Of a DNA stretch of 11,874 nucleotides, positions 1 to 6,768 are shown one piece after another. The stretch is from positions 1 through 11,874 of the forward strand of contig URAN01000077.1 of NCBI GenBank assembly GCA_900545865.1, written 5' to 3'. This DNA is from an uncultured Eubacteriales bacterium (GTDB taxonomy: Bacteria; Bacillota; Clostridia; Monoglobales; Monoglobaceae). Each line of letters starts with the position of its first letter. Position 1 is the stretch's first letter. The notes beneath the pieces were generated by a model. It ran no database searches, was not told where the DNA came from, and worked only from the letters and a program-made list of their open reading frames with translations. A program made the position numbers and the translations under genes.

Positions 1-1116
1 GTCGGAATTTTATCCGCATCCGACGGTATTTTTTCATCACCCGAAAAGGTTCTTGAACAGGCAAACCCCATAATCGGCACAGTGGGCGATTCAGTACCTT
101 TTTTTGATAAGGTATCAAATGCCGCCGAAACGGCTCTTAAAATCGTTCTCGGTTTCGTCCCGTGGGACAGCAGCTCTGTCATAAGCGACACCCTGCCCGT
201 ATGCGGCGCAGTCTCACACGGCGGACTTGTCCTCGCCGCCGAAGAATACGAATCATCATCAAATAAAAATAATCCCTCAAAATCTGCCGCTCCCGAGCCG
301 CAAAACTCCGTACCTCAAAATTACGACATCGGCAAGGATATTCCCGATGACCGCCGTGCGCCCGTCAAGACAATTGACGCGGCTCAAAAATCACCAAACT
401 CAATCGGCAACGAAACGTCATACAGCATTGATGTTGAATCCATGCTTGCCGCAAGACCTGACATCAATATGAATTCTGACGGTCCGAAGGTTCTTATTAC
501 GCACACCCACGCAACCGAGGCTTACGCCCCGAACGGTGCGGCTTTTTATGACATAAAAGCAAGCGACAGAAGCACCGATACCGAAAAGAACGTTGTTGCG
601 GTCGGCGATGTAATGGCGGATGTCTTTAAATCGCACGGGATAGATGTTATCCATGACACCGAGCTGCATGACGAGCCATCGTTTAACGGCTCTTACGCCC
701 ACTCTCTCGCAAAGGTGACGGAATATAAAAAACAATATCCATCAATCCAAGTTGTGTTTGACATACACCGTGACTCAATCGTATATGCCGACAACACCAA
801 AGCGAGGGTTGCTGCCGAGATTGACGGCAAAGCCGCGTCACAGCTTATGTTCGTTGTCGGCACGGACGAAAAAGGTCTGTTCAACCCTGACTGGCGAATG
901 AATATGACCGCCGCATTGCACTTTCAAAAAGAAATATCTCAAAAATACCCAAAGCTTATGCGGCATATAAACCTGCGGCGCGAACGCTTTAACGGTCACA
1001 CAAGCCACGCGTCAATGATAATCGAAACCGGCACAAGCGGCAACAGTCTTGAAGAGTCAAAATACGCAATCGGGCTTGCCGCCGAGTGTATTGCCGATTA
1101 TTTAAACACTTTGTAA
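1..1116 (+). CDS. spoIIP: Stage II sporulation protein P (SpoIIP)-like peptidoglycan hydrolase, 5' truncated by window edge
   Basis: The frame is open from base 1, so the true start lies outside the window; the GTG at 82 is only the first start-type codon inside it. The C-terminal half matches the SpoIIP domain. The motif HTHATEAY has histidine codons at 502 and 508, DIHRDS has its histidine at 766, and the late IIETGTSGNSLEE has its glutamate at 1024. In Bacillus subtilis SpoIIP the catalytic site is known to be two histidines and a glutamate in this same order, so those residues are kept here. The family has amidase and endopeptidase activity and acts with SpoIID and SpoIIM at the septum to thin peptidoglycan during forespore engulfment. 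The region at about 244-420 is rich in Ser, Asn, Pro and Lys and looks like a disordered linker. The membrane anchor expected at the N-terminus is not visible. No clear terminator follows. Confidence 0.85.
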   Translation, partial: VGILSASDGIFSSPEKVLEQANPIIGTVGDSVPFFDKVSNAAETALKIVLGFVPWDSSSVISDTLPVCGAVSHGGLVLAAEEYESSSNKNNPSKSAAPEPQNSVPQNYDIGKDIPDDRRAPVKTIDAAQKSPNSIGNETSYSIDVESMLAARPDINMNSDGPKVLITHTHATEAYAPNGAAFYDIKASDRSTDTEKNVVAVGDVMADVFKSHGIDVIHDTELHDEPSFNGSYAHSLAKVTEYKKQYPSIQVVFDIHRDSIVYADNTKARVAAEIDGKAASQLMFVVGTDEKGLFNPDWRMNMTAALHFQKEISQKYPKLMRHINLRRERFNGHTSHASMIIETGTSGNSLEESKYAIGLAAECIADYLNTL

Positions 1117-1138
1117 CATAAATTTGGTTATTTGGCTA

Positions 1139-1167
1139 TTGTAATTTTTTCTTTTAAATGGTAGAAT
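1139..1167 (+). promoter_or_regulatory. Probable sigma-A promoter of murT-gatD
   Basis: The -35 is TTGTAA (1139-1144), then a 17-base spacer, then the -10 TAGAAT (1162-1167) with TGG directly before it, which fits an extended -10. Transcription would start near 1174, giving a leader of about 34 nt to the murT ATG. A ribosome binding site of the AAGGAG type lies at about 1195-1200. This suggests murT-gatD is transcribed separately from the sporulation gene. Called by eye from consensus match and spacing only. Confidence 0.6.
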
Positions 1168-1207
1168 AATATTATATCAAATTTTTACGGAAATAAGGAG
1201 AGAAAAA

Positions 1208-2560
1208 ATGCGAAAGCTAATTGCGGTTTGGGCAGCAAAGCTGTCGGCAATCGCGGGGCGTATGATAGGCAAAAAATCCTCATCCACCCCCGGAACGATT
1301 GCGCTTAAAATTTGTCCCGACCTAATCGAAAAACTGGCGGTAAACGTCAAAAAAGGAATTATCGTTACCTGCGGCACAAACGGAAAGACAACAACAAACA
1401 ATCTTTTGAACTCTGTTATCCGAGAATGCGGATATACGACCGTCTGTAATAACCTCGGCGCAAATATGCTGAACGGTATCGCCACCGCGTTCGCAATGGC
1501 GTGCGATGTCGGCGGAAAGTTCACGGCGGATTATGCTGTTCTCGAGATTGACGAGGCATCGGCGCGCCGCGTCTTTGAACATCTAACGCCGAATTATATG
1601 ATAATAACCAACCTCTTTCGCGACCAGCTCGACCGCTATGGCGAGATAGACATAACCGTTGACCTGCTTAACAAGGCAATCGATATGGCGAGCGGAGTCA
1701 AGCTTATTCTCAACGGTGACGACCCCCTGACGGCACAGTTCGGTGACGGCAGAGATGCCAAATACTTCGGTATTTCGGAACAAGTTCTTCCTCAAACGGA
1801 CGACACAAAAGAGGGCAGATTCTGTATCAAATGCGGTCACGAACAAAAATATAACTACTTCCATTATAGCCAGCTCGGCGACTATTATTGTCCGAATTGC
1901 GGCAACAAGCGTCCGCACATCGATTATGACGCAACGGATGTTGACCTTTCGGGTTCGATGAAGTTTAAGATAAACAAATCGGTCGATATTGATGTGAATT
2001 ACCGTGGATTTTATAACGTCTATAACATACTCGCCGTTTATGCCGCTCTGTCGGAAATGGGAATTGCCGCCGACAAAGGCTTTCACAAGGCGCTTGACGG
2101 GTATAAGCCCCAGATAGGCAGAATGGAATTGATTGACCTCGGAAAGCCGGTCATTTTGAACCTTGCCAAAAACCCTGCAGGCTTTAACCAAGCGATTCAG
2201 ACCGTTATGCTCGACAAGCGCAAAAAAGATGTTATTGTCGCAATAAACGACCTCGCCAATGACGGCAGGGACGTTTCGTGGCTTTGGGATGTCGATTTTG
2301 ACAAGCTCTATGACGAAAACCTTAATACCCTCACCACAACGGGAATCAGACTTTATGACATTTCGCTCAGATTCAAATACGCGGACGTAAAGGTTGATTA
2401 TGTTGAAAGAAAGATGAAAAATGCAATAGAGCGGTGTCTCAAAACGGATGCGGAAGTTTGTTATGTTCTCGTAAATTACACGGCTCTGTACCCGACCCAA
2501 ACAACGATGCTCGAAATACAAAAGGAATTAAAGACAGGAGGCAGCGAAAATGGCAAATAA
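1208..2560 (+). CDS. murT: Lipid II isoglutaminyl synthase (glutamine-hydrolysing), subunit MurT
   Basis: MurT is a Mur-ligase-like protein that uses ATP to activate the alpha-carboxyl of D-glutamate in lipid II. Ammonia from its partner GatD then converts it to D-isoglutamine, at the cytoplasmic face of the membrane. The 450 residues show the Mur ATP-binding loop GTNGKTTTNN (residues 56-65, Lys60). A Cys4 zinc ribbon, C206-X2-C209 and C228-X2-C231, is inserted in the middle domain, as is typical of MurT. The C-terminal DUF1727 domain contains NDGRDVSWLWD; its Asp355 matches the aspartate that completes the GatD catalytic triad in characterised MurT-GatD complexes. The start has an AAGGAG site about 7 bases upstream. 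The stop overlaps gatD by 11 bases, so the subunits are probably translationally coupled. Length is normal for the family and nothing is missing. Confidence 0.95.
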   Translation: MRKLIAVWAAKLSAIAGRMIGKKSSSTPGTIALKICPDLIEKLAVNVKKGIIVTCGTNGKTTTNNLLNSVIRECGYTTVCNNLGANMLNGIATAFAMACDVGGKFTADYAVLEIDEASARRVFEHLTPNYMIITNLFRDQLDRYGEIDITVDLLNKAIDMASGVKLILNGDDPLTAQFGDGRDAKYFGISEQVLPQTDDTKEGRFCIKCGHEQKYNYFHYSQLGDYYCPNCGNKRPHIDYDATDVDLSGSMKFKINKSVDIDVNYRGFYNVYNILAVYAALSEMGIAADKGFHKALDGYKPQIGRMELIDLGKPVILNLAKNPAGFNQAIQTVMLDKRKKDVIVAINDLANDGRDVSWLWDVDFDKLYDENLNTLTTTGIRLYDISLRFKYADVKVDYVERKMKNAIERCLKTDAEVCYVLVNYTALYPTQTTMLEIQKELKTGGSENGK

Positions 2561-3290
2561 TCAAGAATTAAACATTATACATCTATATCCCGACCTGCTT
2601 AACCTGTACGGTGACAGAGGTAATATTGCGTGTATGCAAAAACGTCTTGAATGGCGCGGAATAGACGCAAAAGTCAGCACCTGTACAAACAGCGACCACA
2701 GCATAAACTTAGAGAACGCCGATATAATATTTGTCGGCGGCGGCTCTGACCGCGAACAGGAAATAGTGTGCAGCCTTTTGCTTAAAAAGAAAGACGAGAT
2801 AACCAATTATGTCGAAAACGGCGGCGTTCTTGTCGCTGTCTGCGGCGGTTATCAGCTTTTGGGAAAGTATTATCAAACAGCCAATTCAAAAATCGAGGGT
2901 CTCGGAATCCTTGATATATACACAGACGCAGGTGACACACGTCTTATCGGCAACGTTGTTCTCGAATCCGAATTATTTTCGCAAAAAATTACGGGATTCG
3001 AAAATCACGCCGGCCGAACATTTATCGGCAATCACACACCGCTCGGAAAGGTCCTGTACGGACACGGAAACACAGGCGACAGCGGTTATGAGGGCGTTGT
3101 GTACAAAAACGTCATCGCAACGTATCTGCACGGGCCGCTGCTGCCGAAAAATCCGATGCTTTGCGATTATATCCTGTCATGTGCAATGAAACGCAAATAC
3201 AGCGATTTTAGCGGATTCGAGCCGCTCAATGACGAGCTTGAAAATATGGCAAACAAATATATCGAAGAAAGATTTGTAAAAGAAAAATAA
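2550..3290 (+). CDS. gatD: Lipid II isoglutaminyl synthase, glutaminase subunit GatD
   Basis: GatD is a class I glutamine amidotransferase of the CobB/CobQ-like type. It hydrolyses glutamine and passes ammonia to MurT for lipid II amidation. The N-terminus carries LYPDLLNLYGDRGN (residues 12-25), a family signature. The nucleophile is Cys98 in VAVCGGYQLLG, and the likely catalytic histidine is His194 in ATYLHGPLLPKNP; the third triad residue is supplied by MurT. An AGGAGG site at 2536-2541 lies inside the end of murT, 8 bases before the ATG. The start overlaps the murT stop, the usual arrangement for this heterodimer. At 246 residues the length is as expected. Amidation of the stem peptide affects cross-linking and resistance to lysozyme and defensins in Gram-positive bacteria (known from Staphylococcus and Streptococcus). 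Confidence 0.95.
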   Translation: MANNQELNIIHLYPDLLNLYGDRGNIACMQKRLEWRGIDAKVSTCTNSDHSINLENADIIFVGGGSDREQEIVCSLLLKKKDEITNYVENGGVLVAVCGGYQLLGKYYQTANSKIEGLGILDIYTDAGDTRLIGNVVLESELFSQKITGFENHAGRTFIGNHTPLGKVLYGHGNTGDSGYEGVVYKNVIATYLHGPLLPKNPMLCDYILSCAMKRKYSDFSGFEPLNDELENMANKYIEERFVKEK

Positions 3291-3300
3291 AGAATAAAGC

Positions 3301-3335
3301 AAAACGAATGTTTTCACACGGAAAACATTCGTTTT
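3301..3335. terminator. Strong hairpin terminator after gatD, probably bidirectional
   Basis: A perfect 15-base stem (3301-3315 with 3321-3335) encloses a 5-base loop, ACACG. The stem ends in AAAA on the left and TTTT on the right, so a U-run follows it on both strands (TTTTTGTCT on +, TTTTGCTTTATT on -). It lies 10 bases after the gatD stop. It also lies downstream of the convergent ATPase gene, whose stop is at 3398, and may serve both. Confidence 0.85.
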
Positions 3336-3397
3336 TGTCTATCTCTGTGATTATCCCAAAATCACTCTTTCGATACAGTCTATTATCGTTTTACTTT

Positions 3398-4750
3398 TCA
3401 TCTTTTGTTATTTTCCCTTAAAAATCTTTTTAACAAAAAAGCCAAAAAGTACGGGAACGTGTAAAACTTGCCGTTATACCCGATATTTTTGTTTCCGAGT
3501 TTTATTCCATACTTAACATCGGAATATCTATGCTTATCAATAAGATTATTTAGAGAAATCGTTGTGCCGTCATCGGCTTTGACCTCAACGGGAACAAGCG
3601 AATCCGAATCCCTCACGAAAAAGTCCATTTCCAACGAGCCTTTTTCATTTCTGTAAAAATACAAATCATAACCTTGTTTAACAAGCATTTCTCCTATAAT
3701 ATTTTCATAAATCGCACCTTTATATGTGTTAAAATTCTTATTTGCTCTCAAATCTTCCTGTGCCTCTTCGTCAAGCGAACCTATCAGCAAACCCGTATCA
3801 CTGAAATACAGTTTAAAATTATCGGGATTATAATTACCTTTAAGCGGCAGCTCGGGGGCATCCATACAATAGCACACATTTACTATTCCTGCCGAAATCA
3901 GCCAGTCCACCGTTCCCACATATTCACGCCTTCTTGCACCTTTTTCGATTTTTGATATTTGAAACTTTTTATTATCCTTTCCGAGAAACGCAGGTATTTT
4001 TCTGTAAACACTCAATATTTTTGTCTTGTCAAGTCCCTTTGCGTACTTGGTTATATCCTCTTCATAATCCAACAGAATTTGTTTCTGCATTTTCAAAGTA
4101 CCGCTGTAATTCTTATTCTTAACAAATGAATCAACGATAGCAGGCATACCGCCCAAAACCATATATTCTCTGAAATTTTCAAGCATAACATTAAATTCAA
4201 TATGAGAAAGCGGCGTAATATTGAACATTTTATCATACAGTGAATCTATCTGTTCCTTTTCGTATCCTTTTGCCCAAAGAAATTCCTCAAAATCCATAGA
4301 ATACATCTCATAATCTTCTTTATATCCCACGCTGTTTGATTCAATCTCTTCATAGCTTATCCCCATTAACGAACCCGAACAAATCACATCAAATCTTCCG
4401 TCAGTTTTAAAAGACTTTAGGCTCGTTGCACAATTCGGACAAGCCTGTATCTCATCAAAGAAAAACAGCGTATCATTCGGTATAAACTCAAATTCGGGAT
4501 TGATTAATGAGATATTTTTCAATATTATATCAACATCAAACCCGTCATCAAATATTTCTTTGTATTGCTTTTGAAGGGCAAAATTTATTTCAACAACACT
4601 TTTATAATTTTCTTTCGCGAACTTTTTTATCGACTCGGTTTTTCCTATTTGCCTTGCACCTTTTATAATCAGCGGCAGACGAGCATCATTACTCTTCCAC
4701 TCTTTCAGATAACCGTCAACTTTTCTTTTTAAAAGCTCTGAACTCTTCAT
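3398..4750 (-). CDS. ATP-binding protein, AAA_14 ATPase with DUF4143 and PD-(D/E)XK-like C-terminus
   Basis: This 450-residue protein has a P-loop GARQIGKT (residues 31-38) and a Walker B LFFFDEIQ (Asp99-Glu100), followed by an arginine/sensor-like CSGSLMG segment, all typical of AAA_14. The DUF4143 region follows. The C-terminus has EMDFFV (Asp376) and VPVEVKADD (Glu389, Lys391), giving the D-X12-E-X-K pattern of the restriction-endonuclease-like fold often found in these proteins. The family is common and multi-copy in Bacteroidota and Clostridia genomes, and its role is mostly unknown; toxin-antitoxin, defence and DNA-linked roles have been suggested but not settled. The ATG is supported by GAGGTGG (4756-4762) with 5-base spacing. 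Codon choice is clearly richer in A/T than in murT or pflB, which suggests transfer. The gene stands alone between terminators and carries a tandem repeat array in its promoter. Confidence 0.9.
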   Translation of the reverse strand: MKSSELLKRKVDGYLKEWKSNDARLPLIIKGARQIGKTESIKKFAKENYKSVVEINFALQKQYKEIFDDGFDVDIILKNISLINPEFEFIPNDTLFFFDEIQACPNCATSLKSFKTDGRFDVICSGSLMGISYEEIESNSVGYKEDYEMYSMDFEEFLWAKGYEKEQIDSLYDKMFNITPLSHIEFNVMLENFREYMVLGGMPAIVDSFVKNKNYSGTLKMQKQILLDYEEDITKYAKGLDKTKILSVYRKIPAFLGKDNKKFQISKIEKGARRREYVGTVDWLISAGIVNVCYCMDAPELPLKGNYNPDNFKLYFSDTGLLIGSLDEEAQEDLRANKNFNTYKGAIYENIIGEMLVKQGYDLYFYRNEKGSLEMDFFVRDSDSLVPVEVKADDGTTISLNNLIDKHRYSDVKYGIKLGNKNIGYNGKFYTFPYFLAFLLKRFLRENNKR

Positions 4751-4769
4751 TCAAACCACCTCAATCAAT

Positions 4770-4798
4770 ATGTTATCACAAAATTCCGGCGGTGTCAA
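4770..4798 (-). promoter_or_regulatory. Probable sigma-A promoter of the ATPase gene, embedded in the repeat array
   Basis: On the minus strand the -35 is a perfect TTGACA (4798-4793). A 17-base spacer is followed by the -10 TAACAT (4775-4770), preceded by TGA as an extended -10. The start of transcription would be near 4763, so the leader is only about 13 nt and the ribosome binding site lies almost at the 5' end of the mRNA. The 13-base repeat core fills most of the spacer between -35 and -10, so any protein bound to the core would block RNA polymerase. Confidence 0.65.
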
Positions 4799-4920
4799 CC
4801 TAAAAAATCACAAAATTCCGTCCATTTTAACCCGAAAAATCACAAAATTCCGACTGTTTCAGCCCAAAAAATCACATTTTTCCTGTTGTTTTAACCTTAT
4901 TTTTCACAAAATTTCCGAAA
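4776..4920. repeat. Tandem array of five units with an exact 32-base period upstream of the ATPase gene
   Basis: Units begin at 4776, 4808, 4840, 4872 and 4904, each step exactly 32 bases. The first three share the core TCACAAAATTCCG without change. The fourth has TCACATTTTTCCT, and the fifth is partial, with one extra T (TCACAAAATTTCCG). The remaining 19 bases of each unit are less strict but still alike (GTTT.A.CC followed by an A-run), so they are not independent spacers. The period is close to three helical turns, which would place the cores on one face of the DNA. This favours an operator or iteron-like binding array. Only the gene-proximal unit carries a good -35 and -10. Confidence 0.85.
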
Positions 4921-4936
4921 ACTATGTACTTTAAGT

Positions 4937-4980
4937 TCAAAAAAACACGGGCGGCATATCGCATATGCGCCCGTGTTTTA
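4937..4980 (-). terminator. Rho-independent terminator of the transporter gene
   Basis: A 12-base stem (4942-4953 with 4968-4979, AAAACACGGGCG and its complement) has a further short inner stem, CATAT/ATATG. On the minus strand it is followed by a T-run, the complement of the A-run at 4939-4945. It begins 14 bases after the transporter stop. It also shields the ATPase promoter from read-through. Confidence 0.85.
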
Positions 4981-4993
4981 CGTATTTTTAACT

Positions 4994-6370
4994 CTATCCG
5001 ATGTACGCCTGAAGCCATACAAAGAATATTATAAGCGGCAGGATATACTTTACATATATCCTAAGGCATTTCGGAAAGCTCATTCCCTTTTCACCCGTGT
5101 TGACCTCATTGATAAAGTTGCTCCAGCCCCAGCCGTGCTTGTTATAGGTACAAAACAGTACATAGAACAGCGCGCCGAGCGGCAAAATATTATTGCTTAT
5201 CAAAAAGTCCTCAATGTCCATTATCGACTTGCCTGCAACCGAAATTCCCGACCATACGCTGTTTCCGAGAATTGCCGGAAGAACAAGCACAAGCATCATA
5301 ACAACATTTATTGCCGCAATCTCACGGCGGCCGAGTTTGGTAAGTTCAAGCCAGAACGACATAATGTTCTCGAATACGGCGATTACCGTTGAAAAAGCGG
5401 CGAATATCATAAACAAAAAGAATAATGTTCCGATAACTCTTCCGCCCGGCATCGCGTTAAAAATACTCGAAAGCGTGGTGAACAAAAAGCTTGCGCCGAC
5501 CGAACCTGCGTCCGCGGTAACGCCGTTGTTATAGGTAAAGCAGGCCGGGAATATTATAAGACCCGACATAATCGCAACCGCGGTATCGAGTGAAACGATG
5601 GTGATTGATTCGCTCAACAGCTTTCTGTCTTTGTCGATATAGCTTCCGAATATTGCGATAGAACCCATTCCGACCGATAATGTAAAGAACGCCTGTCCCA
5701 TTGCCGAGGTCAAAACTGTCCACAAACCCGCACTTTCAAGTCTGTCGAGCGACGGAACGAGATAAAACTCCAATCCATCTTTTGCGTTCGACAGCGTAAA
5801 CGCGTATATAACCAAACCAATCATAAGCGCAAAAAGCGCAATCATCATAACTTTTGTTATCTTTTCAACACCCTTTTGCAGACCCATCGAGCATATGCCA
5901 AAGCATATCAGGATTACCGCAAAGGTCGCTATAATATTCAGCGGTGTATTTGTTACCGTGCTGCCGAAAAGCTCGCCGAGGGCGGCACTCTCGGATATGC
6001 TCAATATCGACCCGTCAAGATATTTAAAGAAATAGATAATCATCCAACCCGATATTACCGTATAAAACATCATAAGCAGATAGTTTCCGCCTATACCGAG
6101 ATACTTCATCCAATGCCATTTCTGACCCGGCTTTTCGAGAACCTCAAACGATGACGCAATGCTGCGCTGTGACGCACGTCCGACCGCAAGCTCTGCCGTC
6201 ATTGCCGGGATTCCCAAAAGTATCAAAAAGCCGATGTACATAAGTACAAATATCGCTCCTCCGTATGCGCCGGTCGTGATTGGAAAACGGTATACGTTAC
6301 CCAGTCCTATGGCACACCCTGCCGAGATTAATATAAATCCCAGCCTTGATCCGAATTTTTCTCTGTTCAA
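4994..6370 (-). CDS. Sodium-dependent transporter, neurotransmitter:sodium symporter (NSS/SNF) family
   Basis: An integral membrane symporter expected to import an amino acid or similar compound with Na+. The first helix has the family signature GCAIGLGNVYRFP (residues 18-30), which in LeuT forms the sodium and substrate sites. Helix 6 carries GQAFFTLSVGMGSIAIFGSY (about 225-244), matching the unwound TM6 of LeuT. Helix 8 has FAAFSTVIAVFE, with Ser327-Thr328 at the usual second sodium site. By hydrophobicity I count about 11 membrane segments over 458 residues, as in bacterial members such as MhsT and Tyt1. The start is TTG at 6370, chosen because GGAGG lies 8 bases upstream and the conserved N-terminus begins at once. 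The substrate cannot be read from the sequence; no biosynthetic neighbour points to one. Confidence 0.93.
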   Translation of the reverse strand: MNREKFGSRLGFILISAGCAIGLGNVYRFPITTGAYGGAIFVLMYIGFLILLGIPAMTAELAVGRASQRSIASSFEVLEKPGQKWHWMKYLGIGGNYLLMMFYTVISGWMIIYFFKYLDGSILSISESAALGELFGSTVTNTPLNIIATFAVILICFGICSMGLQKGVEKITKVMMIALFALMIGLVIYAFTLSNAKDGLEFYLVPSLDRLESAGLWTVLTSAMGQAFFTLSVGMGSIAIFGSYIDKDRKLLSESITIVSLDTAVAIMSGLIIFPACFTYNNGVTADAGSVGASFLFTTLSSIFNAMPGGRVIGTLFFLFMIFAAFSTVIAVFENIMSFWLELTKLGRREIAAINVVMMLVLVLPAILGNSVWSGISVAGKSIMDIEDFLISNNILPLGALFYVLFCTYNKHGWGWSNFINEVNTGEKGMSFPKCLRIYVKYILPLIIFFVWLQAYIG

Positions 6371-6389
6371 TTTATTTTCCTCCTGATTT

Positions 6390-6473
6390 TCAAATAACTT
6401 CTTTTGTATTTACCCCGAAAATTTCTTTTTCGTATATCTTACCAATTTCTGAATTTAATTCCGCGCGTTTCAA
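6390..6473 (-). CDS. Possible small ORF upstream of the transporter (27 aa from TTG, 46 aa from ATG at 6530)
   Basis: A short minus-strand frame ends in TGA at 6390-6392, 19 bases before the transporter TTG. From TTG at 6473 it encodes 27 residues (MKRAELNSEIGKIYEKEIFG and seven more). A strong AAAGGAGG lies upstream, but the spacing of 4 bases is short. The same frame continues upstream to an ATG at 6530, directly after an in-frame TAA, for 46 residues in total; that ATG has no visible ribosome binding site. The product is charged, has no membrane helix and is probably partly helical. It could be a small partner or a leader peptide of the transporter, or chance. NSS transporters elsewhere can have small subunits (MetS in Corynebacterium), but those are membrane peptides and this one does not resemble them. 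Confidence 0.35.
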   Translation of the reverse strand: MKRAELNSEIGKIYEKEIFGVNTKEVI

Positions 6474-6530
6474 AAATCCTCCTTTCCCCTGCAAGTTTAA
6501 TTTTATTTCCGTACTTGTTATTTTATACAT

Positions 6531-6733
6531 TTAATCGATTTTTTACTTAATCCAAAAGGCAAATACCGTTCTGTTTCGTCTGATTTTTTCGTTCCGATAT
6601 ATATAATTCGCATTACGGATATACATTAATCGACATATTAAAATTTTATAGGGTAATATTATATAAATAATATCACTTTTTTTCAAAAAAGTAAAGCTAT
6701 TCGATAAAATTTTTTCTTAATTCTTTATATTTG
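6531..6733. promoter_or_regulatory. AT-rich divergent control region with two adjacent inverted repeats
   Basis: No gene is seen here. Two inverted repeats sit side by side upstream of the pflB promoter. ATATTAT-ATAA-ATAATAT (6656-6673) has 7-base arms. ACTTTTTT-TC-AAAAAAGT (6675-6692) has 8-base arms. They end about 41 bases before the -35 and could be operators, but the composition is so A+T-rich that chance is possible. On the minus strand a weak promoter for the transporter side could use TATAAA (6527-6522) with TTAAGT (6550-6545) as a poor -35; I do not consider it well supported. Confidence 0.35.
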
Positions 6734-6762
6734 TTGACAAGCTTTTTTTGTTGTGCTATTAT
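6734..6762 (+). promoter_or_regulatory. Strong sigma-A promoter of pflB
   Basis: The -35 is a perfect TTGACA (6734-6739), followed by a 17-base spacer and the -10 TATTAT (6757-6762), preceded by TGC as an extended -10. TATAAT at 6760-6765 overlaps it but would give a 20-base spacer. Transcription should begin near 6769. A near-consensus promoter fits the high expression usual for pyruvate formate-lyase. Confidence 0.8.
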
Positions 6763-6768
6763 AATAGC

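Noticed and set aside
1583..2521. Long minus-strand open frame of 312 codons opposite murT
   Set aside because: It lies wholly antisense to a well-supported conserved gene, has no recognisable domain, and arises from the codon pattern of murT.
3347..3365. Second terminator after the ATPase gene (GTGATT/AATCAC)
   Set aside because: Only a 6-base A+T-rich stem with no clear U-run on the minus strand; the stronger stem at 3301-3335 explains termination better.
4776..4920. CRISPR array
   Set aside because: The unit is 32 bases in all, with a 13-base core and only 19 bases between cores. Those 19 bases are themselves similar from unit to unit, and no cas gene is nearby.
3291..4993. Transposon or insertion sequence around the ATPase gene
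   Set aside because: No transposase, no matching terminal inverted repeats and no target-site duplication could be found at the borders.
4973..5392. Plus-strand open frame of 139 codons opposite the transporter
   Set aside because: Antisense to a conserved membrane protein gene and starting within its terminator; the product is low in complexity and matches no family I know.
6390..6560. T-box or other amino-acid riboswitch controlling the transporter
   Set aside because: No AGGGUGGNACCGCG-like T-box sequence and no lysine- or glycine-riboswitch-like core is seen on the minus strand.
6731..6740. Rex operator at the pflB promoter (TTGTTGACAA)
   Set aside because: It is an imperfect 10-base fragment overlapping the -35; the full TTGTGAA-N4-TTCACAA dyad is not present.
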